Positions 45,129 to 55,811 of a stretch of 64,000 nt of DNA are shown here, in pieces. Each line of letters opens with the position of its first letter. The stretch's first letter is position 1. Under the pieces are notes generated by a model. The model was not told where the DNA came from. It saw only the letters and a list, made by a program, of their open reading frames with translations, and did not search any database. The position numbers and the translations under genes are program-made. Source of the DNA: Monomorium pharaonis (lineage: Eukaryota; Arthropoda; Insecta; Hymenoptera; Formicidae). The stretch is from the NCBI RefSeq assembly GCF_013373865.1, contig NC_050470.1, positions 10,028,373-10,092,372 of the forward strand. Direction: 5' to 3'.

Positions 45129-45870
45129 GACGCGTGATCGCGAAACGTCACAAACAAATAAAGTTTTTCAAACAGAAATTTGTAAAAAAAAAGATTTAAT
45201 CAAAATTCTAACGACGACGACGCTCAAATGACTCTTAATAAATATGCGTCGTCCAATTATCTGCATTTAGTTAGCTTATTAATATTTATTCATTTATTTA
45301 TTTATTAATAACTTATTTAATTTATTTGACTCTATCACTTATATTTTCATTATTTATATTGCTCTGTTTATTTATACTTTTGTACATTTCAATATTTACA
45401 TCTATTTTATTATTTATGTAATGACGAAATTTTAATTATTTATTGTATCTAATTATATTAATCAAATGTTTCAAATTTGAAAGACACAGTCTGCCAAGGC
45501 GGGCGGTATTTCGTATTGCTTAAAAATAAAAATATATATATTGACGCGTTGAGTAAAGGCACACGGTTCTAACAGATGATGTACACGGACACGCCGCGTG
45601 TTTATCTCAGTTTAGTTTATAACGAACCCGACTTAACTTGAATTCAGGAGATTTTTGGAAATCCCGTCATCTCCGTTTGTACATCTAATCAGGTGCGATC
45701 CTGCTCGAAGATTCGCGCCACGGGCACTCCTATAAAAGACGTCGACTCGTTACGAACCTCCGCCCGACCTATCTTGAACTCAGATTCTAATAAAACTCAA
45801 GATAGTTGCACGATAAGACAGTTTTCATTTAATTATCTGCACCACCATCCGCGCTCGTCTTCATTATAAT
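45129..45870 (+). other. BEL 3' region with probable LTR
   Basis: 45129-45490 is AT-rich and non-coding. A purine-rich CCAAGGCGGGCGG (45493-45508) may be the polypurine tract. After it come a TATAAAAG box (45732), an AATAAA signal (45790) and a sharp end near 45870. LTR ends cannot be fixed because there is no second copy. Confidence 0.4.
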
Positions 45871-45926
45871 TGAACAAAGGCCAATGCCTTGAATTGCGTC
45901 GCCCGTGGATCTACAACACCCGGGAT

Positions 45927-46130
45927 TTACACGCGAAAGAACAAACACCTTTCATCGTATTTATAATCATAATGATTGTGAGCATAAAAAAACTCCTTGT
46001 ACGTGCACAGCATATTTGTTATTTTAGAATTTTTAAAAGACACTTTAGCCATGTTGTTTATCACCAATTCGATACACCTTCCAATACCAGCAGGAATTTT
46101 TAGGTACATGGCATCGGATGTATATAACAT
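45927..46130 (-). pseudogene. Unrecognised minus-strand coding remnant (part 3)
   Basis: 67 codons, beginning MLYTSDAMYLKIPAGIGRC and containing a Tyr/Phe-rich end. The composition looks like protein rather than noise, and the frame is preceded upstream by similar-looking sequence with stops. It may belong with the remnants at 46232-46601 and 47643-48018 on the same strand. Family unknown. Confidence 0.3.
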
Positions 46131-46231
46131 TTCTTGAGCGACTTGCTTTGCTCAATAACGATTACAATGTTCTGGATACACGATTTCATCGTTCCGACAC
46201 TGATTTAATATCATGATATATATTTTCCGCC

Positions 46232-46601
46232 TCACATGATAAGGTCAATTATAAATATATATATATTGTTTATATACACTCTATTTATCGCAACGCGTTT
46301 AAGCGTTTCACATATACCAAGTTCTCGATCATGTATAAATTGCACTGGTGATATTCGTTGCACATTCATGTTTTTTTCTTCTTGCCAATCTTCTAGCGGT
46401 TCATTGTTAAAAACATGTTTGATATCTTTAATGTCTTTCTCATCCATGTTGCGCAGTTTTATAGTAAAAGTCTCTACAGTGCGCACTCTGGGCACATATT
46501 GCATGGAATTATTACATACACGTGTTGACAGCAGTTCGAGCAATCCCGATAATTTAAATTTTCGAGACGATCGGTTTGATGCTCCCCAATAGCACTCATT
46601 C
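46232..46601 (-). pseudogene. Unrecognised minus-strand coding remnant (part 2)
   Basis: About 120 codons reading out of foldback copy 3 (the real part starts at its edge, 46601, with ECYWGASNRSSRKFKL). Blocks such as VRTVETFTIKLRNMDEKD and SPVQFIHDRELGICETL look like a folded, charged protein. It is open to 46232. No domain recognised. Foldback copy 3 interrupts the locus, as shown by its target duplication, so the upstream part should lie beyond 47540. Confidence 0.4.
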
Positions 46602-46836
46602 GGAAGTATCCCGTTTGAACACGTAACGATTGGACACAGCTCGATTGGACACGCACAATTGGACACGGCTTAATTGGACACCGCACGATTGGACACCGCA
46701 TTATTAGACACCGCACGATTAAACACACACACACATTCACATGTGTGTATGCAGATTCTAATACAGTTTACATGGGTTAGCGACTTGGATGGGGTGAGTG
46801 CGGGAGGGGGGTCGAAAGTCCCTCTTGCCCCCTCCC

Positions 46837-46871
<35 letters not shown>

Positions 46872-47530
46872 CGCGCGCGTGCGAGCATTTTCCGCACCAC
46901 ATGGGTTTGAAACTTTTCACGCAAAATGAGATGCTCCTAAAAATACGTATACAGACATTTAAAATTCACTTTTTTTCTGGCAGACCGACGCTTTTTTCTG
47001 TCAGATGTTTTTAAGGTTAGATAATCTATCATATAATATATAAATGTTTTTCACTAGAAGACTGCAGTGTCCAATAATGCGGTGTCCGATCGTGCGGTGT
47101 CCAATAATGCGGTGTCCAATAATGCAGTGTTCAATAATACGGTGTCCAATCGTGCGGTGTCCAATAATGCGGTGTCCAATAATGCGGTGTCCAATCGTAC
47201 GGTGTCCAATCGTGCAATGTTCGTGTCCAATCGTGCGGTGTCCAATAATGCGGTGTCCAATCGTACGGTGTCCAATCGTGCAATGTTCGTGTCCAATCGT
47301 GCGGTGTCCAATAATACGGTGTCCAATCGTGCGGTGTCCAATCGTGCAATGTTCGTGTCCAATCGTGCGGTGTCCAATAATACGGTGTCCAATCGTGCGG
47401 TGTCCAATCGTGCAATGTTTGTGTCCAATCGTGCTGTGTCCAATCGTGCGGTGTCCAATCGTGCGGTGTCCAATCGTGCGTGTCTAATCGAGCGGTGTCC
47501 AATCGTTACATGTTTAAAAAGAGATCACCC
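46602..47530 (-). mobile_element. Foldback element FB-A, copy 3, with 9-bp target duplication
   Basis: 929 bp, reversed relative to copies 1 and 2. Ends GGAAGTATCCCG and GAGATCACCC. Flanks CACTCATTC (46593-46601) and CACTTATTC (47531-47539) are a 9-bp duplication with one difference. One array is short (46620-46730), the other long (47065-47510). In the long array four copies of GCAATGTTCGTG recur exactly every 66 bp (47214, 47280, 47346, 47412), a higher-order repeat of four 15-bp units plus six bases. Confidence 0.88.
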
Positions 47531-47642
47531 CACTTATTCCCTTTCTAATGTCTTACATATCAATTATACACTCGGCACAGAAGGCTTAGAGCACCACTCG
47601 TAAAATAATAGAAAAATATTGCGCAATGTTTAGTGCGTCCGT

Positions 47643-48018
47643 TTAACGTAAAAAGGTCCGCATGTGATACAAAAAGCCTTTGCTGGAATAACTCGCGGAA
47701 TCACTAATAATTGAAAATTCGTCTTTATCGCTTATCATATCTTCATCGAGATTTTCAATATCATTGTTTATAATAACGTTTTCATCGTCAGACACAATTA
47801 TGATGCCTTCGTCGTTTGAAATACTCACGACGTCTTCCGTTGTTAACAGGATTGACCGTATTTACAATACTTAGATACGATTCGCACGCATCGTAAGCTT
47901 CGCACCGGCTGTGGTACTTTGCGCTTCCCAACCAATTATATATTTCATCTATAACCTTTTGTCTCTTTGTCTCAACCGGAGCATTCATCATTTTTTGTTT
48001 ATACCTATACAATTTCAA
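47643..48018 (-). pseudogene. Unrecognised minus-strand coding remnant (part 1)
   Basis: ATG at 48018 opens 76 codons (KVIDEIYNWLGSAKYHSRC, then ACESYLSIVNTV). A GTGAGT donor-like site occurs near 47830, where the better-looking sequence moves to an overlapping frame (47643-47828) that is very acidic and contains GIIIVSDDEN, a pattern like a SUMO-interaction motif. Whether this is a splice or a frameshift cannot be told. Function unknown. It is the only candidate for a non-transposon gene here, but it could equally be a DNA transposon or virus remnant. Confidence 0.35.
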
Positions 48019-49111
48019 AGTGAGCCGCTGTTTCTACGAACAGCCTGATATAGGCGCTAGACTGCGAATCGCATCCTGCAAATCGTGAGGCGCTAAAGTG
48101 TGATCTCAAATCGTGTTTACAAATTTTTTAGTCGCCGGGCGACACTTTTTGTTTACCGCTGATAGCGGAGGGGTTTTAAAGACTTATTTCCCCCTTCCCA
48201 CACATCTTCCTTTATTAAAATATCACGAGCACGAGAGTACCGCATGGATGGGAGCGAGAGCGCGCAATGGGTGAGAGCGAGAGCAAAGATAGCATAAGAA
48301 AGAGAACGCGTGTTACATATCGCGCTTTTTTCCCGCCATCTCGCGACATAGTAGGGGAGAGAGGGGTAAAGAGCGATATTTTTGATACCCTTAATAAAAA
48401 CATATTGACTTTTCAAAGGCGTCTCTGAAATTGTTTACGTCTGATAAGCGGGATATCGGTTTACTTCTGATAAGCGGTTTTTCTCGGGACCCCGGGTGAC
48501 GTCATCTCTCTCCGCCGTAACACCCCCCTGCGCCTACAAGTCCCCCCGCACATACGCACCCCCTTCGGAGCTCCCGGTCCAGAACTGGTCTAGTATTCCT
48601 ACTTTTTTTATATATAATAAAATCGATATAATAAAATTATCAGTATGTATCAGTAAAATAAAAGTCTACGTCTATGATATGTGTGCGCAAAGTTTAATTT
48701 TTTAATTCTAATATATGGGTAAACAATTTCTCGTTTTTTAATATTATTAATTAAAATTTTGATAAGATTGACACCCGCATACATAATGATGTTAGGAATA
48801 TTGCAATTAAGCTCCGCTTGGTTTGATAAGGTATCACAAATTTATACGTACGAGAGGTCGCATGAAACCTACGCAAAGTACTGGTAAAGAAATCTACATA
48901 AATAATTTCTTTGGTCTCGATGCAATAGTATAAATACGTTTAATTAAAATTGGCTTAATAATATGTTTAAATCTAAACCTTTCTGAAATTTTTATTACAG
49001 TGCATGAATTAGAGTTGGTATCTAACTAAAGAAGTGCAATTTTTTTGTAATCGCTGTGATAATATTAATTTTATCGACTGTGTAAATAATCTATTATATT
49101 ATAAATAGTTG
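48019..49111. other. Unassigned region
   Basis: 48019-48600 is mixed in composition, with GCGAGAGC-type purine repeats (48240-48310) and GTAAACCGATATCCCGCTTATC-like direct repeats near 48430-48480. 48600-49111 is AT-rich. No gene or element recognised. Confidence 0.6.
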
Positions 49112-50155
49112 TGTTACGTCCGGGGAATTTCATGTTTTATTACCCGCTGACCTTTTAGAGATAAACAAGATAGACAAAACGCTTTAAAACTTATCTGTCG
49201 TCGAATGGTTGCGAGAAAAAAAATTTCCGCGCCGCGAAGGTGTCTGGTTCTCGAGAAAAATTTAGGACACTAAAGTCATTAAAATTTGGCAGGGGTCAGG
49301 CCCCGGTGAAATAAAAATGAAAATATTTACTTGGTTCTTGACAGTTTAAAACACTTACGGAATTTTCCTTACGACTGCAGATAAGTGCCAGACGCGAGTT
49401 GGATTAGTTGAAAAGGATGAGGGCGCGTTTGGTTTCCAAAATAATAAAAAATATATAAATGGACCCAGTGTTTATCAAAACCGGACCACATCATGTCTGA
49501 AAACTATAAATTTTTTTTTTTAAGTCAAACACGCCTATCAAGGCGCCTGAAAAAATGCGCGGCTGGAAAACATAAATTTTCTTCCCCTTTCCAGATAAGA
49601 ACATCCAAAAATTTTAACCCTTTCTCCTCTACTGGATCCGAAATTTTCAAGCGAAGACAAGAAAAAGCGAAACCAATGGTCGGAGAGCTTAACAAACACC
49701 ACTCCAAAACCAAGCAACCACCTATCCAAAGGAAACTCTAAAAACTAGTTTCCACGCATTCCTGAAAGGAATCCCGCCAATTAACAGCCTCGAAATACCC
49801 ACACCCAAAATTTTCCTTTTTGGGGAAATTAATAAAATCGATACTCCAAAAGTCGGAGTTAGTCGTCGTAGTCGTCGCCTTTATCGCCACTCCGCTTTCT
49901 GAATTCTTATGTTGCTCTGCAACTTGGTTTCTTCTTCTACCAAAAGTGAGTGTTAGTTAGAGTCGAACTCACAACTTAGTGTTGGGTGCTGAACTTTCGA
50001 GTCTTACAATTCGGTCCAGTGAGTGTAACCTTTATTCCGAGCCTTACCACCTTCGGCCCGCATTGCCTCTGACTCGGACCCGTTCGGCCAGCACCAGGTT
50101 CGACCTATCCGGCGGGAAACGCCCTGGCAAGGAAGTTTAATTTCAACCCCCCAGC
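49112..50155 (+). repeat. Possible LTR of an unidentified retroelement
   Basis: Starts TGTTACGTCCGGGG, a common gypsy LTR start. A TATATAAAT box lies at 49451 and an AATAAA at 49828. The region ends against foldback copy 4 at 50156. There is no second copy or complementary end, so this is tentative. An 82-codon ORF inside (49493-49741) has no recognised domain. Confidence 0.3.
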
Positions 50156-50566
50156 GGGTGACCTTCTTTTAGACATGTAACGATTGGACACGGCTTGATT
50201 GGACACGCACGATTGAACACGGCTCGATTGGACACCGCACGATTGGACACCGCATTATTGGACACCGCAGTCTTTTAGTGAAAAACATTTATATATCATA
50301 TGACAGATTATCTAACCTTAAAAACATTTGGCAAAAAAAAGCGTCAATCTGCCAGAAAAAAAAGTGAATTTTAAATGTCTGTATACGTATTTTTAGGAGC
50401 ATCTTGTTTTGCGTGGAAAGTTTCAAACTCATGTGGTGCAGAAAATGCTCGCACGCGCACACACACACACGGGAGAGGTGCAAGGGGGGCCTTCGCTCCC
50501 CCCTCCCGTACCCACCTCGTTCAAGTTGCTAACCCATGTAAACTGTATTAGAAATCTGCATGTGAA

Positions 50567-50597
<31 letters not shown>

Positions 50598-51189
50598 AAT
50601 CATGCGGTGTCCAATCGTGCAATGTTTGTGTCCAATCGTGCGATGTGCAATCGTGCCGTGTCCAATCGCGCGGTGTCCAATCGAGCCGTGTCCAATAAAG
50701 ACCTATAATCAAAGATGCGCCAATGGTCCCCCACCGTGACTCTTGTCCGCCATCTTGTACCCATACTGGTGATTGGATGGGGATTGGGAGGCTGGAATCT
50801 GGAGTAGTGGAGATAGTAAAAGTAAACAATGCGAGCCTGCTCCAAGTTCTACGCAACCATATAGCAGCTGTAAATTTAATTTTTCTTGTTCTTCCTGAGT
50901 GTATCGTCAAAATATAGTGACTCTCAAGAGTGCAGAGATTGAATTACCTTATAATTTCTGACACATTCCTTTAACCTATATTGCTCAGCACAAAGCACTC
51001 TCCCCTCTTCCTTGCCCAGCGTGGGTACGCAATGGCGGATAAACCACGTGACTCAAGTGACCAATCAAAATTGTGTTCGCCATTGGCGAATCTTTTATTA
51101 TAGTTCTTTAGTGTCCAATTGTGCGTGTCCAATCGTGCGTGTCCAATCGAGCCGTGTCTGATCTTTACGTGTCCAAACAAGATACTCCC
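50156..51189 (+). mobile_element. Foldback element FB-A, copy 4, carrying a MITE
   Basis: Left end GGGTGACCTTC with a short array (50177-50270), core with CA run and G/C hairpin (to about 50560), right array 50594-50695 interrupted by a 411-bp MITE, then resuming at 51111-51175 and ending GATACTCCC. It is the most diverged of the four copies. No matching flanks. Confidence 0.82.
50698..51108. mobile_element. TA-flanked MITE inside foldback copy 4
   Basis: Ends AAGACCTATAATCAAAGATG and (inverted) AAGAACTATAATAAAAGATT form TIRs of about 30 bp, flanked by TA at 50696-50697 and 51109-51110. The array unit on the two sides joins cleanly once the insert and one TA are set aside. No coding capacity; the TA target suggests a Tc1/mariner-type source. 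Confidence 0.8.
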
Positions 51190-52327
51190 ATCTGAAACTT
51201 ACTGAAAGATTGATATTTCTGAAAGATTCTAATTAATCAATAGTTATTTGTGCAAAGTGATTTAAGGCAGCGATCCCGTAACTTTTTTCTTAAGGTAAAA
51301 AAGTAAAAAATGCAAAAAATGATAAAATTTTTCTTTATTGCCACCACGTTTCTAATCCTTAATTGCATTTATTTTTTACATATCCATCTTAAGGGAAAAA
51401 TAACATGATTGCTACCCTAAACTCACATTTGCACAAGTAACTACTGATTTGTTAGAATCCTTCCTTAATCTCTACAAATGATCAATAATGTTAGCAAGTT
51501 AAATATTCTGTTCAACAAATCAAACGGCTAATGGTTTGACATGATCATTCGCTACACAAATGATTTGTTGGAAGAATCAAAGAATGTTAGTAGTCTTTAT
51601 GGTAATAATTGCTGCCACAACAAATAAAAAATAACAAATTAAATTTGTTCCTCGAACTGCTATATTTGTTGTCACTATAGTTACAAATCAAATTTGTTAC
51701 AGTAGCTTTTGTTAATTTAACAAAAATATTTGTCTCAGTGCGGTAATCGAATTTTCGGGGCCCTGCGCACGTGAAATTTTGCGCTTCCTTCTCGGCAGCG
51801 GCTCCTCGTTTCTTAGCCAAACGCATCCTCCGTCTCCGAGACGTGGTCCTCGCCTCTCCATGAACGGAAAATATGCAGTTGATCTGCGTAGCCTTTGCCG
51901 GGAATTTTGCGGGATTTGCTCCCTAGCTGCGCCGTCCGGGCGCCCTTCCTGCGCGCCTTCCTCGGATCCTACAATCGTAATTCGTCAGCAGTAACAAGAC
52001 CTTTTAATGTGCTGAAAAATTGCAAGCAAGGTAAAGACGACTTACGGGCCCCTCGCTCGAAAGGAGTCTTCATAATTCCCTCGTCGGTAGCTCACTCCAT
52101 GATCCCCGGGAAGGTCCTCAGTCGAGACGAGACGTCAAAAATTACAAGATAGATCCCATTGGTCACCGATTTCCATAGCACTCACGAGGCAACACTCTCA
52201 AAAACTTTAGTGATTAGAAAAAGAACAACACACGAGATGGTACACATAAAAAATACGACGCGTCACGTTTCCGCGTCCGCTTCCGAGCAGGAGGACGCAG
52301 GACCCGCGTGATGTAAACGCATAAGGC
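51190..52327. other. Unassigned region with one MITE-like end
   Basis: 51420-51745 has many ACAAATTTGTT-type words and ends AAATATTTGTCTCAGTG, the look of a TIR end, but no opposite end was found. 51746-52327 is GC-richer, without a recognised gene; ORFs there are short and show no domain. Confidence 0.45.
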
Positions 52328-53530
52328 CCACACAGTACACATCTTTCAGAAAGCTTTCTGAAAGATATCTTGTAAATTAATATTGAAATATAACATTGTA
52401 ATTATTCAGAAATATTTTTAAAACATTTTATTAAAAGAATTTCCGACTATTTCAAAAATATTTTGAAATACTTTAAAAATATTTTGTATGCAATGTCTAA
52501 AATATTATTAAAAGTTTTCAAAAATATTATATTTAAAAGCTTTGTGAAAGATATCTTGAAAATTAATATTGAAATATAACATTGTATGCATTCAGAAATA
52601 TTTGTGAAACATTTCATCAAAATCATTTCCGACTTCTTCAGTGAAATATTTCAGAACTATTTTGCATGTAATGTCTAAAATATCATTGAAAGTTTTAAAA
52701 AATGGTATATTTAATATAACAGCCGACATTGAAATAATCCTGAGTGTCATTAAAATATTTAATACAAATATTTCTTATTTGATTTCTAAAGTAAAATGTA
52801 AAAAAGTTTTTAAAATATTATTAACATGACTACTTTTGCTTTATTTACATTATTAACTTTTTTTTTCGCGTCGATGTGAGCTGAGTACAGCTCCATACAG
52901 CACATCTTTCAAAAAGCTTTCTGATAGATACTATATTTGGCAGTGTGTTATGTGGAAACTCAGTAAAAAACTGTAAAAATTTACTTTATATTTATTTATA
53001 AAAATATAAGTTAATTATACATGTTTTATTCTTCTGACAACATCTATTAAAATGATCTATAACAAATTTATGGATGCATAAACATGAAGTATTCGTGGAT
53101 CATCACTACGCGTTAGGTTGCGTGCGATCATTAAAGTCAAACAACGTCGATGATGGCAGACACTTGGATGGGTGACTGTTTTTACACAACATCGGAAGAT
53201 TTTAGAAAGTTTTTAAAAAGCTGTCAATGGAATATAAAATATGTCAAAATAATATTTTGGACATGTTTCGAATATATTTCAGACACATAAAATGTCCACT
53301 TACATGTCAGAAATGTATCTAAAGTATTTCTGAAAAGTTTCAAAAATATATTTCCGATACATTTTTGAAGATTTCAGAAATATTTCAGATACATTTCTGA
53401 CATTACATGAAAGCGGACATTTCATGTATCTGAAACATATCTGAAACATGTCTGAAATGTTTTTTTGAAATATTTCAAATTTTATTGACAATTTTCTGAA
53501 AAATTTCTGAAATCTTTTAATGCTGTGTGG
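52328..53530. mobile_element. Word-repeat TIR element B (TTTCAGAAAT type)
   Basis: Ends CCACACAGTACACATCTTTC and (inverted) CCACACAGCATTAAAAGAT. Both halves are crowded with variants of TTTCAGAAATATTT (52345-52640 and 53200-53520). The middle carries a module shared with element C (52970-53180) that ends in 5S-rRNA-like sequence. No coding capacity. Confidence 0.6.
53095..53178 (+). repeat. 5S-rRNA-like module in element B
   Basis: GCGATCATTAAAGTCAAACA, then ACGTCGATGATGG, then ACTTGGATGGGTGACTG follow the internal promoter (boxes A to C) of 5S rRNA in order and spacing. The 5' end is degraded and there is no complete 5S gene. The same module, better preserved, is in element C. Confidence 0.7.
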
Positions 53531-54476
53531 AACATACACACAAATTATGATACTAAAAGTTTCTTGAATTAAATAAATATTGTTTATAAGCTTTCAAACA
53601 TTTTATAAATTTATGTATTTGTAAATCTACACGGAGAAAATTTTATAGAAAAATTTTAGAGAATTAAACTATGTGAGTAGTATAAATATTATCGTAATTT
53701 GATGAGAAACATAATAAAAATTTCCATAATTCCTCCTTGGTTCGCGTTTACTACTTACCATAGTAACTTTTATTGTTTTCTCTGTGTATTATAAGTTTAT
53801 CACAAGAATTAATTTTATTAAAAATATAAATTTTCTAGTTATTTAATTTTTAATTAAGAATATAAAGATAAAATGAAAATCTTATTTGGTTATTATTTCG
53901 ATTTTAATCGATAAAATTTTGTAATGTTTTTTCAAATTTAAATTTTATTTTCGAGCACATGATAACAGTTTTTTTTTTAATTTATAATGACAATTTATGA
54001 CGTTTAAGACTATCATCAAAAATATATTTTTTATTAAAAATAATTATTATTTATTAAAAAATTAATTTAGTAATCGTTTTTTTAAGCACTAAAAATTGAT
54101 ATTTTTTTGTACACATGTATGCATGTACACGTACACACATACTTTTTGTCGTTAGAAAATTTTATTTTCATTAGAAAAAGTAAGAAACTATCATAACTCA
54201 AAGGGAGAATCCAGCGTCGCTCGTGCGTAGCCATTACCGCTTGTTGTAACAACTTCTCCCGCGCGCTTAGTAATCTCAAGGCTCAAGCGCTGGGGGGGGC
54301 GACCGGGCGCTCCGCGCGCTTGCATTTGCCGATAGGCCGTGCTAATACAGCAAATTTTACAAGTCAATAACTTGTTAACTATTGTGAAAATAGAAAAATG
54401 GTAAAGAACTTTTCTGTTCAGTTTGATGCGCTCTACCTGCTCATAAACGTCCCATAAAGTTTTACCAAACACCCTG
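53531..54476. mobile_element. Single arm of a P2-family palindromic element
   Basis: Matches the right arm of P2 (about 34670-35581) from TTTCTTGAATTAAATAAATA to TTTACCAAACACCCTG followed by TA. The left arm is missing; it starts directly at the end of element B. Confidence 0.75.
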
Positions 54477-55811
54477 TATATGTTTTTATATGAAACATTT
54501 TTTCCCGGGTGCTCTGCAAAAATCTCAGATTAAATCGTGGCTAATACTTTTTAGTGAGATATTAAAAATAAAACCATGAAATTTTATATGCCTCTAAATT
54601 TGATAACAAAATTAGCAGAAGAATTTGAAAGGACTTCGGACGGGATTCATAGACCGATCTTAAGCTCAAGCATTGTCTTAAATCTAGCTTCGAGCCGACT
54701 TGAGACTTACTTAACCAATGAAATAACAGCATTGACATCTCAAGATCGTGCTTAAGCTGGAACTTGAATAAGATTTGACTATGAATTCCGGCCTTCGTTT
54801 GCCTACAATCCCGATTGCCTACAGCTTTGTTTGCACACAAATTTAGCAAAGCTGTTCGATTGCCTACATTCCCGATTGCCTACCATCCCGATTGCCTACA
54901 GCTTCGTTTGCACACATGAAAATAATTAAGGTACAAGAGTAAGATTGCACACATGACATTTCGCATATGTACATTGCACACATAACATTATTACGCTCAT
55001 ACACATTGCACACATGATATTATTTCGCTCATACACATTGCATACATGACATAATTTCACATATACACATTGTACACATGATATTAATACGTTCATACAC
55101 ATTGCATACTTGACATTATTGCGCACATACACATTGCACACATGACATTATTGCGCACATACACATTGCACACATGACATTATTGCGCACATACACATTG
55201 CACACATGACAATATTGCGCACACGCACATTGCACACATGATATCATTGCGCTCATAGACTCTGAAGGCACGATTCCAATAACTTGAGCGCCTTGATTTG
55301 ATGATGGTTTTTGATAGTATTTTTTATGCTTAACAAAAAAATGTATAGATCTTATTATAAAGCTAACTGCTTTAGTTTTCGAGATATATCATATTAAAAA
55401 TAAAAATAAAAGTAGATTAAAAATAAAAAGAAAAGTAGATAAACCTCGCTTTGCATGGACAGTCGCAAACCCATGTGATATAGTACAAGCGTGGACGTAA
55501 TTTCAATCAGATTACTGTTTTAGTTAATGTTAGGATAAATTTATAGAATTTGATTGGTGATGTTCGTTTTACACTGTGCGCATCTGGGATTCTCTTTCTC
55601 TTGCTTACAGAGTGTATGAATGCAATGATATCATGTGTGCAATGTGCATGAGCGTATTAATATCATGTGTGCAATGTGTGTGAGTGTAATAATATTATAT
55701 GTGCAATTATGTGTATGAACATTTTAATATCATGTGTGCAATGTGTTAATATATGTTTTTTTAGCTTATGTGTGCAATAATGTTATGTATGCAATGTGTT
55801 TGTGCGCAATA

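Larger units (their letters stand above)
40696..45870 (+). mobile_element. BEL/Pao retrotransposon fragment, interrupted by a solo LTR
   Basis: Only the RNase H end and the integrase of pol remain, followed by an AT-rich 3' region and a probable LTR. The pol frame is interrupted at 41026 by a 2.4-kb insertion and resumes at 43472 in the same frame once the insertion and one GTAT copy are set aside. Confidence 0.8.

Noticed and set aside
49493..49741. Small host gene of 82 codons
   Set aside because: No domain, lies inside a possible LTR, and the minus strand is equally open.
54926..55141. Cys/Met/Tyr-rich ORF on the minus strand
   Set aside because: Translation of the 32-bp tandem array of element E.
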